This document shows positions 1 through 9,320 of a stretch of 64,000 bases of DNA, one piece after another (the first letter of the stretch is position 1; each line of letters opens with the position of its first letter). This DNA comes from Mycobacterium marseillense (lineage in GTDB: Bacteria; Actinomycetota; Actinomycetes; Mycobacteriales; Mycobacteriaceae). Location: NCBI RefSeq assembly GCF_010731675.1, contig NZ_AP022584.1, positions 3,844,001 to 3,908,000 of the forward strand, written 5' to 3'. The notes beneath the pieces are model-generated. The model was given only the letters and a program-made list of their open reading frames with translations, searched no databases and was not told the DNA's origin. Position numbers and translations under genes: made by a program.

Positions 1-274
1 TCAGCGCGGCGCCCGCCGACCAGGCCGCCCACAACGGCCCCGGGACGATCTTCGTGTTGAAGACGAAAAACATCACCTCTGGCGACAGGGCAAGGGCGAA
101 CGCGGTCAGCGCCACGGGCCAGTCGGACACTGGCCGCTGCAGCGTCCCGATCAGGCCGCCGAGCACGAGGGCGGCATCGACCGCGATCAGCGACGTCCAC
201 GTGATGCCGACGGGAATCAGCTCGCTGCGTCGGCGAAGCTGCTCCCGCACGTGATCCGCGGCGGCGCGCAACAT
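1..274 (-). CDS. Multi-pass membrane protein, N-terminal part only
   Basis: The ATG is at 274 and the reading frame stays open to the left edge, so only about 91 N-terminal residues are seen. After a basic amphipathic start (REQLRRRSELIP) come at least two hydrophobic stretches, roughly residues 22-45 and 52-75, and the beginning of a third. This layout of short basic head plus successive helices is seen in membrane sensor domains of actinobacterial histidine kinases, but nothing in the visible part fixes a function. It is divergent from the gene at 407. The 132-bp gap between them must hold both promoters. Confidence 0.55.
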   Translation of the reverse strand, partial: MLRAAADHVREQLRRRSELIPVGITWTSLIAVDAALVLGGLIGTLQRPVSDWPVALTAFALALSPEVMFFVFNTKIVPGPLWAAWSAGAAL

Positions 275-394
275 CGTCCAATCCTAGAAGAGCGCGTGTC
301 TCCTCACATCATGCCGAGGTCGGCACCCGTCTCCGCCCGTGGTAGGAGACAAAGACTGAACTTCGGCACGACGCGCAGCCGGCGGCCGCTTTCC

Positions 395-400
395 TAACGT
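395..400 (+). promoter_or_regulatory. -10 element (TAACGT) for a leaderless transcript
   Basis: TAACGT fits the mycobacterial -10 pattern TANNNT and is followed by exactly six bases and then the ATG at 407, which has no Shine-Dalgarno. That geometry places the transcription start on the A of ATG, as in mycobacterial leaderless mRNAs. Inference from spacing only. Confidence 0.45.
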
Positions 401-406
401 CGAGTC

Positions 407-787
407 ATGACATGGACACTGCTGCACGACCGCATGGCCTTCATGGCCGAAGTCATCAAGGCCGCCGAGACGGACCCGCAGGCGGCACTTGTGTTGATCG
501 ACAACTCATCCGAGGTGCCCGCGCTGTTCGGCGACGCGGAAGGCCTGATGCTTTCGCTCGGCCAGCGCTGGATCACCATGCTGGTGGCCAAGCTGGACCA
601 GGCGGCCCACGAGGGCGCGTCGGCCGAACAGGTGCGAGCCGACCTCGAAGCCGCCGAGCCCGGCCTGCACGCGCTGGTGAGGATCGGGTCACGCCGCTCG
701 GTCCGGGTGCGATCGCTCTCTCGGGGCGAACACGTGGCCGTGGGCCTTTTCGGCGGGCCCGCCGGGGATCGGCAGACCGTTGCATGA
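407..787 (+). CDS. Small conserved-type hypothetical protein
   Basis: A 126-residue protein of unknown function, probably cytoplasmic: no signal peptide and no membrane segment. The N-terminal 80 residues look mostly helical (FMAEVIKAAETDPQAAL, WITMLVAKLDQAAHEG); the C-terminus is basic. The start is ATG 407, supported by a -10 element six bases upstream. The stop codon overlaps the beginning of the MmpL-type gene that follows, so the two are very likely co-transcribed. The family is not recognised. Confidence 0.7.
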   Translation: MTWTLLHDRMAFMAEVIKAAETDPQAALVLIDNSSEVPALFGDAEGLMLSLGQRWITMLVAKLDQAAHEGASAEQVRADLEAAEPGLHALVRIGSRRSVRVRSLSRGEHVAVGLFGGPAGDRQTVA

Positions 788-3632
788 CCGATCGGGGATG
801 CTGGCGCGGCTGACCGGCCGCTACGCGATCCTGATCGTGGGCCTGTGGGTGCTGGCGGCCGGCGTCGCCAATCTAGCGGTCCCCCAATTGGAACGAGTTG
901 TCGAGACCCACGCCCGATCCTTCATGCCGCCCGCCGCGCCCAGCGCGGTGGCCGCCGCCCGCGCGGCCGAACTGTTCAACCAGACCCCCAGCAACAACTT
1001 CGTTTACGTTGTGCTGGAACGCAATCAGCGGCTGACACCGAGCGACCGCCAGTTCTATGACGCGCTGACGACGACGCTGGGTTCCGATCACCGTCACGTG
1101 TATGCGGTGACCGATCTCTGGTCCCAACCCGCGACGGCCGCGGGCGCGCAGAGCTCGGACGGGCGGGCCGTCAGCGTGATGGTGCGGCTGGCCGGAATGC
1201 TCGGCACCTCCCAGGCTCGCGACTCGGTGAATTCCGTGCGCGCCGCCGTCCAGAAGCTTTCGCCCCCGGCCGGCCTCGAAGTCCATGTCACCGGCCCGGG
1301 CGCCACGATTGTCGACGAGTTCTCCGCGATCGACCGGCAGATGCTCGGGATCACCGCCGCCACGATCGGCCTCATCCTGCTGTTGTTGCTGATGGTGTAC
1401 CGCTCGCCGGTGGCCGCCGCGATTCCGCTGATCTCGGTCGGCCTCGCGCTGGCACTGGCCCGCGCCATCGTCGCCGCGCTGGGCCAGGCCAATATTGTTG
1501 AGGTGTCGCTGTTTTCGGTGGCGCTCATGGCGGCCATGACGCTGGGCGCGGGCACCGACTACGCGATCTTCCTGGTCGGCCGCTATCACGAAGGGCGCCG
1601 CCGCGGCGTCGCGCCGGAGCAGGCGCTCACACAGGCCTATCGTTCGATCGCACCCGTCGTGATCGGATCGGCGCTGACCGTGTCGGTGGCGCTGGCCTGC
1701 CTGGTGTTCGCGCATGTGGGCTCGTTCCGCAGCGCCGGATTGCCGTGCGCCATCGGCATTCTGGCAACCATGGTGGCCGCGCTGACCCTGACCCCCGCGC
1801 TCATGGGGTTGGCCGTGCGTCGCGGATATCTCGAACCGCGCCCGTCGACCACGGCGCGGCGCTGGCGCCGCGTCGGCACCTCCGTGGCCCGCTGGCCCGG
1901 GCCGATCCTGGCTGCCGCGTTGGGGTTGACCCTGCTCGTCGCGCTCCCGCTGGCAGGCATGCGCATCGGTTTCAACGAGCCCGCCGCCACGCCGTCGTCG
2001 ACCGACTCCAACCGCGGCTATGCCAGCGCCGACCGGCATTTCGCCGCGAACGCGCTGCTGCCCGATGTCATCGCGATCCAGGCGGATCACGACCTGCGCA
2101 ATCCGGCCGGCCTGATCGCGATCGAACGGGTCACCCGCCACATCATGGCCGTCCCCGGCGTGCGTGCGGTGCAGTCCGCCAGCCGACCCGACGGCAAGGT
2201 GCCCGAACAGGCGACGCTGAGCTATCAGGCCGGCGTGCTCGGCCGTCAGTTCGGCGACACCATGGACTCGCTGACCCGGCGTCTGCAGCGGGTCTCCGAA
2301 TTGGACGGCGCGCTGGCGCAGACCCAGACTGCCGTCGACGGACTCGGCAAGGGATTGCGCGGCGGCAGCGCGGGCTTGGCCGACATGTCCGGCGCCGCCG
2401 AAGACATGCGCGCCGGGATGGACGGATTGCAGCGCAACGTCACCACCGTGTCGGGCTACCTCGACCCGCTGCGCGACGTCGTCGGGCGCACGCCCGACTG
2501 CGCCGCCAATCCGATCTGCTCGACGGTGGACCGGGTGCTGCAACCCGTCGACAGCCTGGTGCAGACTTCGGCGCGGCTCGACGCCGGCGCGACGAAACTG
2601 ACCAGTGGCTCGAGCACGGCCGCCGCGGCGATGGCCGGCCTGCCGCAGAGCGTGACGACAATGAAAGACGCCCTGGGACAGGCTCGTTCGGCTACCCATG
2701 ACCTACTGACGCTGACCGATACGCTCGGACCACAGATGCGTCAGCTGACCGACTACATGAACGAGATCGCCACGCAGTTCCAGGGCAGCGCCGTGGCGGA
2801 TTTTTATATGCCGCAGCGGGCGCTGACCGACCCGCGTTACGCAGCCGTGTTGAGCCGCCTGATCTCCGAGAACGGCCGCGCCGCTTATCTTCTCGTCTAT
2901 GGCGACGGGTCGGAGTGGGGCGCCGACGGCGCCCAGCGGGCAGACCAGGTCCGTACCGCCATCAAGGAGGCCACCAAGGAGGGCGCCCTGACGCCGGTGG
3001 AGGTCGACCTCGCCGGTGTCGGGCCGGTGACCGCCGATCTGCAGCGCTTCGTCGCCGGTGACACCACCCTGCTGGTCGGTGCCGCGCTGGTGCTCATCTT
3101 CTTGATCGTCACCGCGATGCTGCGCAGCCCGGTCGCCGGGCTCGTCGTCGTCGGCACCGTCGTGTTGTCCTACGCGTCGGCCATTGGTGCGAGCGTGCTG
3201 ATCTGGCAGCACCTGCTTCATCAGGATCTGCATTGGGCCGTGGCGCCGATCGCGTTCATCGCGCTGATCGCCGTCGGAGCCGACTACAACCTGTTGCTGG
3301 CGCTGCGCATCAAACAGGAGGCGGCGGCGGGCCTTCGGACCGGCATCATTCGCGCCTTCGGCGGCACCGGCGGAGTGGTCACGGTCGCCGGCATCGTCTT
3401 CGGCCTGACCATGCTGGCCTTGCTGAGTAGCAGCGTGCTCAGCATCGCCCAGATCGGCACGACGATCGCGGTCGGGTTGTTGCTCGATACCCTCGTGGTG
3501 CGCGCGTTCGTCGTGCCGTCCATCGTGGCGCTGCTGGGCCGGTGGTTCTGGTGGCCGAGTCCGCTTCCCCGCCGCGCCGCGGCCGCGGAGGTGAAAACGC
3601 CTGAGCCGCAGCTGGTTACTGCGGGGGTGTGA
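780..3632 (+). CDS. MmpL-family RND transporter
   Basis: A large inner-membrane transporter of the MMPL branch of the RND superfamily; relatives export lipids, siderophores or drugs using the proton gradient. About 950 residues with the usual two-fold layout: one helix (about 15-35), a large periplasmic loop, five helices (about 195-350), a helix near 375-395, a second periplasmic domain with a helical Gln/Ala-rich part, and five more helices (about 750-920). The proton-relay Asp-Tyr pairs of MmpL proteins are visible as GTDYAIFL in the first helix bundle and GADYNLLL in the second. The start is TTG 780 or ATG 798; neither has a convincing ribosome site. It overlaps the end of eccC2 tail to tail by 17 bp. 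The substrate cannot be told. Confidence 0.9.
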   Translation: MHDRSGMLARLTGRYAILIVGLWVLAAGVANLAVPQLERVVETHARSFMPPAAPSAVAAARAAELFNQTPSNNFVYVVLERNQRLTPSDRQFYDALTTTLGSDHRHVYAVTDLWSQPATAAGAQSSDGRAVSVMVRLAGMLGTSQARDSVNSVRAAVQKLSPPAGLEVHVTGPGATIVDEFSAIDRQMLGITAATIGLILLLLLMVYRSPVAAAIPLISVGLALALARAIVAALGQANIVEVSLFSVALMAAMTLGAGTDYAIFLVGRYHEGRRRGVAPEQALTQAYRSIAPVVIGSALTVSVALACLVFAHVGSFRSAGLPCAIGILATMVAALTLTPALMGLAVRRGYLEPRPSTTARRWRRVGTSVARWPGPILAAALGLTLLVALPLAGMRIGFNEPAATPSSTDSNRGYASADRHFAANALLPDVIAIQADHDLRNPAGLIAIERVTRHIMAVPGVRAVQSASRPDGKVPEQATLSYQAGVLGRQFGDTMDSLTRRLQRVSELDGALAQTQTAVDGLGKGLRGGSAGLADMSGAAEDMRAGMDGLQRNVTTVSGYLDPLRDVVGRTPDCAANPICSTVDRVLQPVDSLVQTSARLDAGATKLTSGSSTAAAAMAGLPQSVTTMKDALGQARSATHDLLTLTDTLGPQMRQLTDYMNEIATQFQGSAVADFYMPQRALTDPRYAAVLSRLISENGRAAYLLVYGDGSEWGADGAQRADQVRTAIKEATKEGALTPVEVDLAGVGPVTADLQRFVAGDTTLLVGAALVLIFLIVTAMLRSPVAGLVVVGTVVLSYASAIGASVLIWQHLLHQDLHWAVAPIAFIALIAVGADYNLLLALRIKQEAAAGLRTGIIRAFGGTGGVVTVAGIVFGLTMLALLSSSVLSIAQIGTTIAVGLLLDTLVVRAFVVPSIVALLGRWFWWPSPLPRRAAAAEVKTPEPQLVTAGV

Positions 3633-6600
3633 ACGACGACGGCAGCCCGACCAGCACGCCTTCGACGTCGCCGTCGGCGCTCACCAGCAGCCCCCGCCCC
3701 GGCGGCAGCGCCTGGGCGCGGACGTTGCGGTTGATCCGGTTCTGCGGGTCGTTGTCCATATAGAGCTGAGCGACTTTCGCCGAGTTCTGGAACCTGATCC
3801 ACGGATCCATTTGCAGCGTCGCCCAGTTCGCGCTGTTGCGGGTGGTGAACACGTGCAGGCCGATCTGGCGGGCACGCTCCATCAGCTTCCACAACGCTGC
3901 TCCCACCGGCGGCTTGGGCGGGTAACTCTGATCGGGGCGCAGATCCCCAATGTCGTCGATGAGCACGAAATGCCGTGCGCCTTCCCACGGCTTGAGCGCG
4001 CGTAGCTCCTCCTGGCTCAGACCCTTGGGAGGCAGCCGGGGCAGTAGCACCTGCTGCGCCAGGGCGGTGATCACCTCGTCGATCTCGTCCTGGTCGTAGG
4101 CGTACGCGCGCACATAACCCGGCCCGTGCAGATCGCGCAGGCCGTGCGGGGCGGTCTTGGGGTCGATCAGGGTCAGCTGCGCTTCCTCGGGGCTGAAGCG
4201 GTTCATGATCGCCTCGCCAATTGAGACCAGCGACAAGGTCTTTCCGCAGCCCTGCCGCCCCAGGATCATCACCCCCGGGCTTTCGCGCAGCTTGATCGGG
4301 ACCGGTCCCAGTTCGTGGCGTTCGCCGATGGCAAACGAGATCGACAGGTCGTCCCCGGTCGGGTGGGCGGCCTCGTATTCCAGGATCGCCTTGAGTTCCA
4401 CCCGCGCCGGGAGCCGCTGCAGGGTTGCGTGCTTGGTCACGCCGGCGACGTCCGCGATGCGGGCGCCGACGTCGACGATGTTGACCATCGCGCCGGTGGC
4501 CGGGTCGGTCAGGGCCGGCATACCGACTCTCAGCTCGTGCAAGCTGTCGGTCAGACCGAAGCCGGGGCGATTCAGGGTCCGCCGCGCCGCGTCCCGCGAC
4601 TCGAGCGACGAGTGGCCCATCTGGCTTTCGCTCGGGTCTGCCAACCGCAATTGGATTCGCGCCGTGGCGTTTTGCAGCAGGCTTTGCCGTTGCCCGTGAA
4701 TCCAGCCGCCGGCGCTGCACATCACGTGCACCCCGTATTCGGGACCGCGGCTGCTCAGCGAGATGATGCGGTCGCCCAGGACGGTGTCCTTCGAGTACAG
4801 GTCGTCATAGTCGTCGACCACCACGAAGACATCGCCGAACGGGTCGTTGGCGTCGGTGCCGCCCAGGCCGTCGCTGCCCGGCGCGAACCGGCGCTCGCGG
4901 AATCCGTCGAGGTCGATCTTGAGCCGCCGGAACGAATCTTCGCGCGCGTCGATCAGGGCGTCCATGCTGCTCAGAATGCGCTCGATGCCCTCGGCGTCCT
5001 TCGGCGAGACGATGTCGGTGACGTGCGGCAGTGACGCGGCCTGGGCGAGGGTCGCCCCGCCGATGCAGAAGAACGTGACGCGGGCGGGGCTGTACATCGT
5101 TGCCGCCGAACACATCAGCGTCATCAAGGTCGTCGTCTTGCCGCGCTGCTTGGCCCCGACGACGATCACGTTGCTGCGCAGCGCGTCGACCGCGTGCACC
5201 ACCTGCTTGGACTCTTCGGGAATGTCCATCACACCCACCGGGAACATCAGGCCCGCGTTGCGGCCGTAGTCGACGTGCCAGGGCTTGCCCCGGTATCCCG
5301 CGACCAGAACGTCAATCGGCTCCGGATTCTCCAGCGGCTCCAGCCACGGCCGGCGCGGCGAGCGGTGCGGCACGTTGTGCAACGACTCCCGCAGCACGTC
5401 GACGATCTTCTTCCGCTTGAAACCGTCCTCGTAGTACAGGAATTCGTCGGGCTCGGCGTCCACCGCGGCGGCGGCTTCCAACGCGGTGGCGTCGGCGGCA
5501 TCCAGCGGCTGGAACTGCCAGTTGTACAGCCGGGGCTTGGTCAGGGTCATGTCGACCGTCTCGGCGACTTCCTTGGTCTTGGGCACCACGAACGGAGCGG
5601 AGAGGTAGAAGCAGCGGAACGGCTCCAGGTCGCGCGGCCCCACCTTCAGCAGGCCGAACCCGTTCTCCTTCGACGGCAGGTGGTAGGCGGCGTCCGAGCC
5701 GATGACCTCGCGGCTGTCGTCGCCCGACTCGGCGCGCAGTGCGATGCGGAAGGCGATGTTGGACTTGACCTTTTGCAGCGAGGACAGATCCAGGCGCTGG
5801 CCACCGAGCATGAAGAACACGTTGGCGCCGCGGCCCTCCTGGCCGATGTGGATGATGAGGTTGATCCACTTCTCGTGGTTGGCGAACAGTTCCAGGTACT
5901 CGTCGACGATGACGAGCAAGACGGGCACCGGGGGCAGGTCGCGCCCGGCGAGGCGGATCTCCTCGTAGTCGTTGGCGTCGCGCGCGCCCACCGAGGTGAA
6001 CAGCTCGTAGCGTTGCTTGATCTCACCGTCGATGACCCGGCGCATCCGCTCGGCCAGGTGGCGTTCGTCCTTGCCGAGGTTGGACAGCGCGGCCACGACG
6101 TGCGGGATGCCGAGGATGTCCTGGGCCGCCGACTCGAACTTCATGTCGACGAAGATGACGTTGAACGTCTCCGGGGAGTGGGTCAGCGCGATGCCGTAGA
6201 CCAGCGACAAGAAGAACTCCGACTTACCCGAGCCGCTGGTGCCGATGACCACGGAATGAAAGCCGAAGCCGCCGAAGTCCTTTGCGCGGATGGTGACGTT
6301 CTGCAGCTCGCCGTTGGGTTTGGCCCCGACGGGGACCTCGCACCAGCGCTCGTCGCCGCGGCCGCGCCGCTCGGCCCACAGCCGGTCGACGTCCAGGTCG
6401 CGTGGGTCGCTGATGCCCAGGGCGCGCAGCAATTCGGTTGCGCCGCTGACGGAATCAGCGATCTCGCTGCGGCTGGTCGGTGACCAGCGCGCCATCGCCC
6501 GCGCGTAGCGGTAGGCGCGGTGCACGGAGAGCTGGTCGGCGTGCGCGAAGAACTTGTTGCGCACCCGCAGCAGGGGCGCCGGGCGGCCGTCTTCTCCGTC

Positions 6601-7827
6601 GGAGTCCGAGCCGTTGCGGTGCAGGGCGATTTCGCCATTGACCGAACCGTTGGGTGACCTGTGCCGCTCGCTGAGCTCGAACACCTGGTCGGCGGCGAAG
6701 CCCACGCCGGTGCCGACGCGTGAGGCGATGCGCAGGAGGGTGATTCCCGCCTTGCCGACCTGGCCGACGACGCTCTCCCAGGCATCAGGGCTACCGGTGT
6801 TGTCGTCGACGATCACCAAATGCGGGCCTAAATCGACGGTGTCCGTGGCGGTTTCCAGGGCCGACCCCATCGCGGTGGGGCTGGCCGCGGCCAACGGCGT
6901 CCAGGCGCCACGCTTGCCCTTCATGTGCAGCTCGGCGCCCAGGGTCTCTTCGAGTTCCTCCGGCGTGGCGAAGACCAGGCGCCGAAACCCGCACGCGTCG
7001 AACAGTTCGTCGTGCAGGTTGTGCGGCAGCCAGACGATCCACGACCACACCTCGGGGTTGCGCGTCACCACCATCAGCTTGACGTCGCGCGGGTTGTGAA
7101 AGACGGCCAGCGAGCACAACACCGAGCGCATCAGCGATCGCAGCCGGTCCAGGTCCTCGCCCACGAAGCTGAAGCCGGGGGACGACCGCAGGTTCACGAC
7201 CTTGGCGATGTCGCGAATCTTGCGCTGCTCCAAGATGAAATCGCGCAGCGCCTGCCCGGTGACGGGTTCGAGCTCCTCGTCGGAGGCGATGTCGGGCCAG
7301 GTCACCGAGAGCACCGAGTCCGGTGCGTGCTGCACGCCCGTGCCGAGCCGCGCCTCCAGGAAGTCCGCGTCGGCGCGGCCGCGTTCCCACATGCGCGGGC
7401 CGCCGATGATCGCGCCCAGGCCACGCGGGTCGGAATGCACCGAGTTCTGCCATTCGCGTTGGGCGCACACCGCGGTCTGGATTTCGTCACGGTTGCCGTC
7501 AAGATCGCGCAGGTAGCGGCGACGGCCCTTCTCCATTTCGCCCCAGGTGATCTTGCGAGCGCGGCCGAAGCGGCCAGAGAACGCCAGCATGCTGAACGCG
7601 CCGATGCCCATCAGCGGGAAAAAGCCGGTGGTCAGGCTGCGGACACCGGAAACATAAAGCATGACGATGGTGCCGATGAGCGCGACGATCAGCGCCGGCA
7701 CACCGATCATCACCCAGATGTTGCGTGGCTCGCGTTCCGGCAGCGCGATCGGCGCGCTGGGTGCTACCCGAACCGGTTTCGGCGGCTCGATCTTGACGCG
7801 GTTGATGGGGAACGCTTTCTTGGACAT
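3616..7827 (-). CDS. eccC2: Type VII secretion ATPase EccC, single fused chain (ESX-2 type)
   Basis: The motor ATPase of an ESX (type VII) secretion system, anchored in the inner membrane, which recognises WXG100-type substrates. The 1403-residue chain begins with two membrane helices (about 38-58 and 63-84), followed by three FtsK/SpoIIIE domains. Walker A motifs are intact: GTSGSGKS (Lys535), GAKQRGKT (Lys897) and GRQGCGKT (Lys1196). Domain 1 has Walker B VIVDEY with Asp642 and Glu643. It is a single chain like M. tuberculosis EccC2 (Rv3894c), unlike the split EccCa1/EccCb1, and the upstream partner is an EccB2-type protein 3 bp away. There is no frameshift or stop. No EccD, EccE or MycP follows; the next gene downstream is an unrelated transporter on the opposite strand. 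Confidence 0.95.
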   Translation of the reverse strand: MSKKAFPINRVKIEPPKPVRVAPSAPIALPEREPRNIWVMIGVPALIVALIGTIVMLYVSGVRSLTTGFFPLMGIGAFSMLAFSGRFGRARKITWGEMEKGRRRYLRDLDGNRDEIQTAVCAQREWQNSVHSDPRGLGAIIGGPRMWERGRADADFLEARLGTGVQHAPDSVLSVTWPDIASDEELEPVTGQALRDFILEQRKIRDIAKVVNLRSSPGFSFVGEDLDRLRSLMRSVLCSLAVFHNPRDVKLMVVTRNPEVWSWIVWLPHNLHDELFDACGFRRLVFATPEELEETLGAELHMKGKRGAWTPLAAASPTAMGSALETATDTVDLGPHLVIVDDNTGSPDAWESVVGQVGKAGITLLRIASRVGTGVGFAADQVFELSERHRSPNGSVNGEIALHRNGSDSDGEDGRPAPLLRVRNKFFAHADQLSVHRAYRYARAMARWSPTSRSEIADSVSGATELLRALGISDPRDLDVDRLWAERRGRGDERWCEVPVGAKPNGELQNVTIRAKDFGGFGFHSVVIGTSGSGKSEFFLSLVYGIALTHSPETFNVIFVDMKFESAAQDILGIPHVVAALSNLGKDERHLAERMRRVIDGEIKQRYELFTSVGARDANDYEEIRLAGRDLPPVPVLLVIVDEYLELFANHEKWINLIIHIGQEGRGANVFFMLGGQRLDLSSLQKVKSNIAFRIALRAESGDDSREVIGSDAAYHLPSKENGFGLLKVGPRDLEPFRCFYLSAPFVVPKTKEVAETVDMTLTKPRLYNWQFQPLDAADATALEAAAAVDAEPDEFLYYEDGFKRKKIVDVLRESLHNVPHRSPRRPWLEPLENPEPIDVLVAGYRGKPWHVDYGRNAGLMFPVGVMDIPEESKQVVHAVDALRSNVIVVGAKQRGKTTTLMTLMCSAATMYSPARVTFFCIGGATLAQAASLPHVTDIVSPKDAEGIERILSSMDALIDAREDSFRRLKIDLDGFRERRFAPGSDGLGGTDANDPFGDVFVVVDDYDDLYSKDTVLGDRIISLSSRGPEYGVHVMCSAGGWIHGQRQSLLQNATARIQLRLADPSESQMGHSSLESRDAARRTLNRPGFGLTDSLHELRVGMPALTDPATGAMVNIVDVGARIADVAGVTKHATLQRLPARVELKAILEYEAAHPTGDDLSISFAIGERHELGPVPIKLRESPGVMILGRQGCGKTLSLVSIGEAIMNRFSPEEAQLTLIDPKTAPHGLRDLHGPGYVRAYAYDQDEIDEVITALAQQVLLPRLPPKGLSQEELRALKPWEGARHFVLIDDIGDLRPDQSYPPKPPVGAALWKLMERARQIGLHVFTTRNSANWATLQMDPWIRFQNSAKVAQLYMDNDPQNRINRNVRAQALPPGRGLLVSADGDVEGVLVGLPSSFTPPQ

Positions 7828-7830
7828 GTT

Positions 7831-9318
7831 TTAGCCTCCCGGCTTCGCCGATGTCGTCACCACAGCCACCTTGCCCAGCGCTGGTACGGTGTCACGCGCC
7901 AAAAGCGCTGCCTCCCTGGACAGCGCGGGACCCGAAGCGAACGTGCGCAGCAGCGGCCAGGGCGCCTGTAACGCTGAGCCCGGGTCAAGCCCGAGCGCCC
8001 GCAGCGTCGTCTCGTCGTTGGCGATCCCGAACCGAACCCCGTTGTCGGACACCCAGAACAGCGATTCGCGGGAGTCGGAAGTGACCACGCCGCTGGTCGA
8101 TGTCACGAAATTCGCCGCACCCGGCAACACCAGCACCTGGTTGGCGACCACTGATGCCGGGTCGTTGTCGTCACGCACCAGATGAACGATTCGGTTGTCC
8201 AGGTAGGACGGTGTCGGCAGACCGCGCCCGTTGTAGACCACGACGCGGGCCCGCGGATCCGTCGACGCCTTCTCCCAGCCGACGCAGGTCGTCGGATCGG
8301 CCGCGGTGTCAATGAAATTCAGGCGCTTGGTCGGGTAGTAGTCGACGGCCAACGAGCTCACCTCCGGGATGTTGACCAGCACGTCGGGGGTCACCACGCG
8401 CGGCGCGGTCGACCCGTACGAGTTGGCGCTGCGCAACAGGTCCGCCACGAAGCTGGTGACCTTTTGCACCCCCTCGGGCAACAGGACGTAGAACTGCTTG
8501 CCGCCGCTGGCGGTTTGGGCCTGCAGCACCGCGCCCACCTGTGATCCCGAAACCCACGTCGATGGCGTGCCCGCCAGGGGTACCTGGGGGACGCCGAGCG
8601 GTTCGGTCGCCGGCAGCGCGTCGTAGAGGGCTCGCGAAATCTCCACCGGCAGCGTCACTCCCGGGTCGAGCCCCAGGCTGAGCGTGACCGCCCGGTTGAC
8701 CGGATCGATCTGGGAGCGCTTGCCGCCCCAGATGACATAGGTGTTGCCCTCGAACGTGACCAGCAGCCCGGCGTCGTCGCGCAGCGGTGTGGCGCGGTCG
8801 TAGGCGTCGAGCTGGCCGGCGATCGAGGTCACCACCGGCCGTTCCGGGCTGCGCGGGCGTCCCGCGGTGTCGCACACCGCCCAGGCCGAGGTCGCGCCCC
8901 GATGGACCGGCATTGCCGCCGGCGCCCCGGGGATGCCGACCAGCGGCCCGGTCGGATACTTCGCTATCTCGGCGGGTTTCACCCAGGTCGGCTGATTCGC
9001 CGTCCCCGTCGCCAGCCGCGCGGACGTCAAGTTCAGCGCCGGGTAGAGCCGGCCGTCGATCTTGGCGTAGAGCGCCCCGGAGTCGCGGTCGCCGATGATT
9101 GCCGAATCCCCCACGATGCCAGTGGGTTTCAGCACATTCAGCAGCAGCATCCAGCCCGAGGCGATAGCCACGAGGAGCACTGACAGCACCAACGCCGCCG
9201 TCTGCTTGCGGTCGTCGTGTTTCATGCGCACCGTGAAGCGGGTGGTGGCGGCCCGCAGCCGCCGGTTGTAGAACAGGTGCCCAGAGTTCTGGTCGCGATT
9301 AGACAAACTCAGCGGCAT
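7831..9318 (-). CDS. eccB2: ESX secretion protein EccB (ESX-2 type)
   Basis: EccB is a single-pass membrane component of the ESX secretion pore with a large periplasmic domain. The 495-residue product starts with the EccB2-like sequence MPLSLSNRDQNSGHLFYNRR, has one membrane helix at about 40-61 and then a roughly 430-residue extracytoplasmic part that contains Cys residues (AVCDTAG, TTCVGWEK) expected to form a disulfide. The ATG at 9318 is preferred over upstream in-frame starts because it matches the family N-terminus and lies 2 bp after the preceding stop. Eleven genes on this strand from 18923 to 3616 are spaced like an operon or linked operons. Confidence 0.95.
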   Translation of the reverse strand: MPLSLSNRDQNSGHLFYNRRLRAATTRFTVRMKHDDRKQTAALVLSVLLVAIASGWMLLLNVLKPTGIVGDSAIIGDRDSGALYAKIDGRLYPALNLTSARLATGTANQPTWVKPAEIAKYPTGPLVGIPGAPAAMPVHRGATSAWAVCDTAGRPRSPERPVVTSIAGQLDAYDRATPLRDDAGLLVTFEGNTYVIWGGKRSQIDPVNRAVTLSLGLDPGVTLPVEISRALYDALPATEPLGVPQVPLAGTPSTWVSGSQVGAVLQAQTASGGKQFYVLLPEGVQKVTSFVADLLRSANSYGSTAPRVVTPDVLVNIPEVSSLAVDYYPTKRLNFIDTAADPTTCVGWEKASTDPRARVVVYNGRGLPTPSYLDNRIVHLVRDDNDPASVVANQVLVLPGAANFVTSTSGVVTSDSRESLFWVSDNGVRFGIANDETTLRALGLDPGSALQAPWPLLRTFASGPALSREAALLARDTVPALGKVAVVTTSAKPGG

Positions 9319-9320
9319 GC

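Noticed and set aside
3616..7827. EccC2 as a decaying pseudogene because its partners are missing
   Set aside because: The frame is intact over 1403 codons with all three Walker A motifs and the N-terminal helices present.
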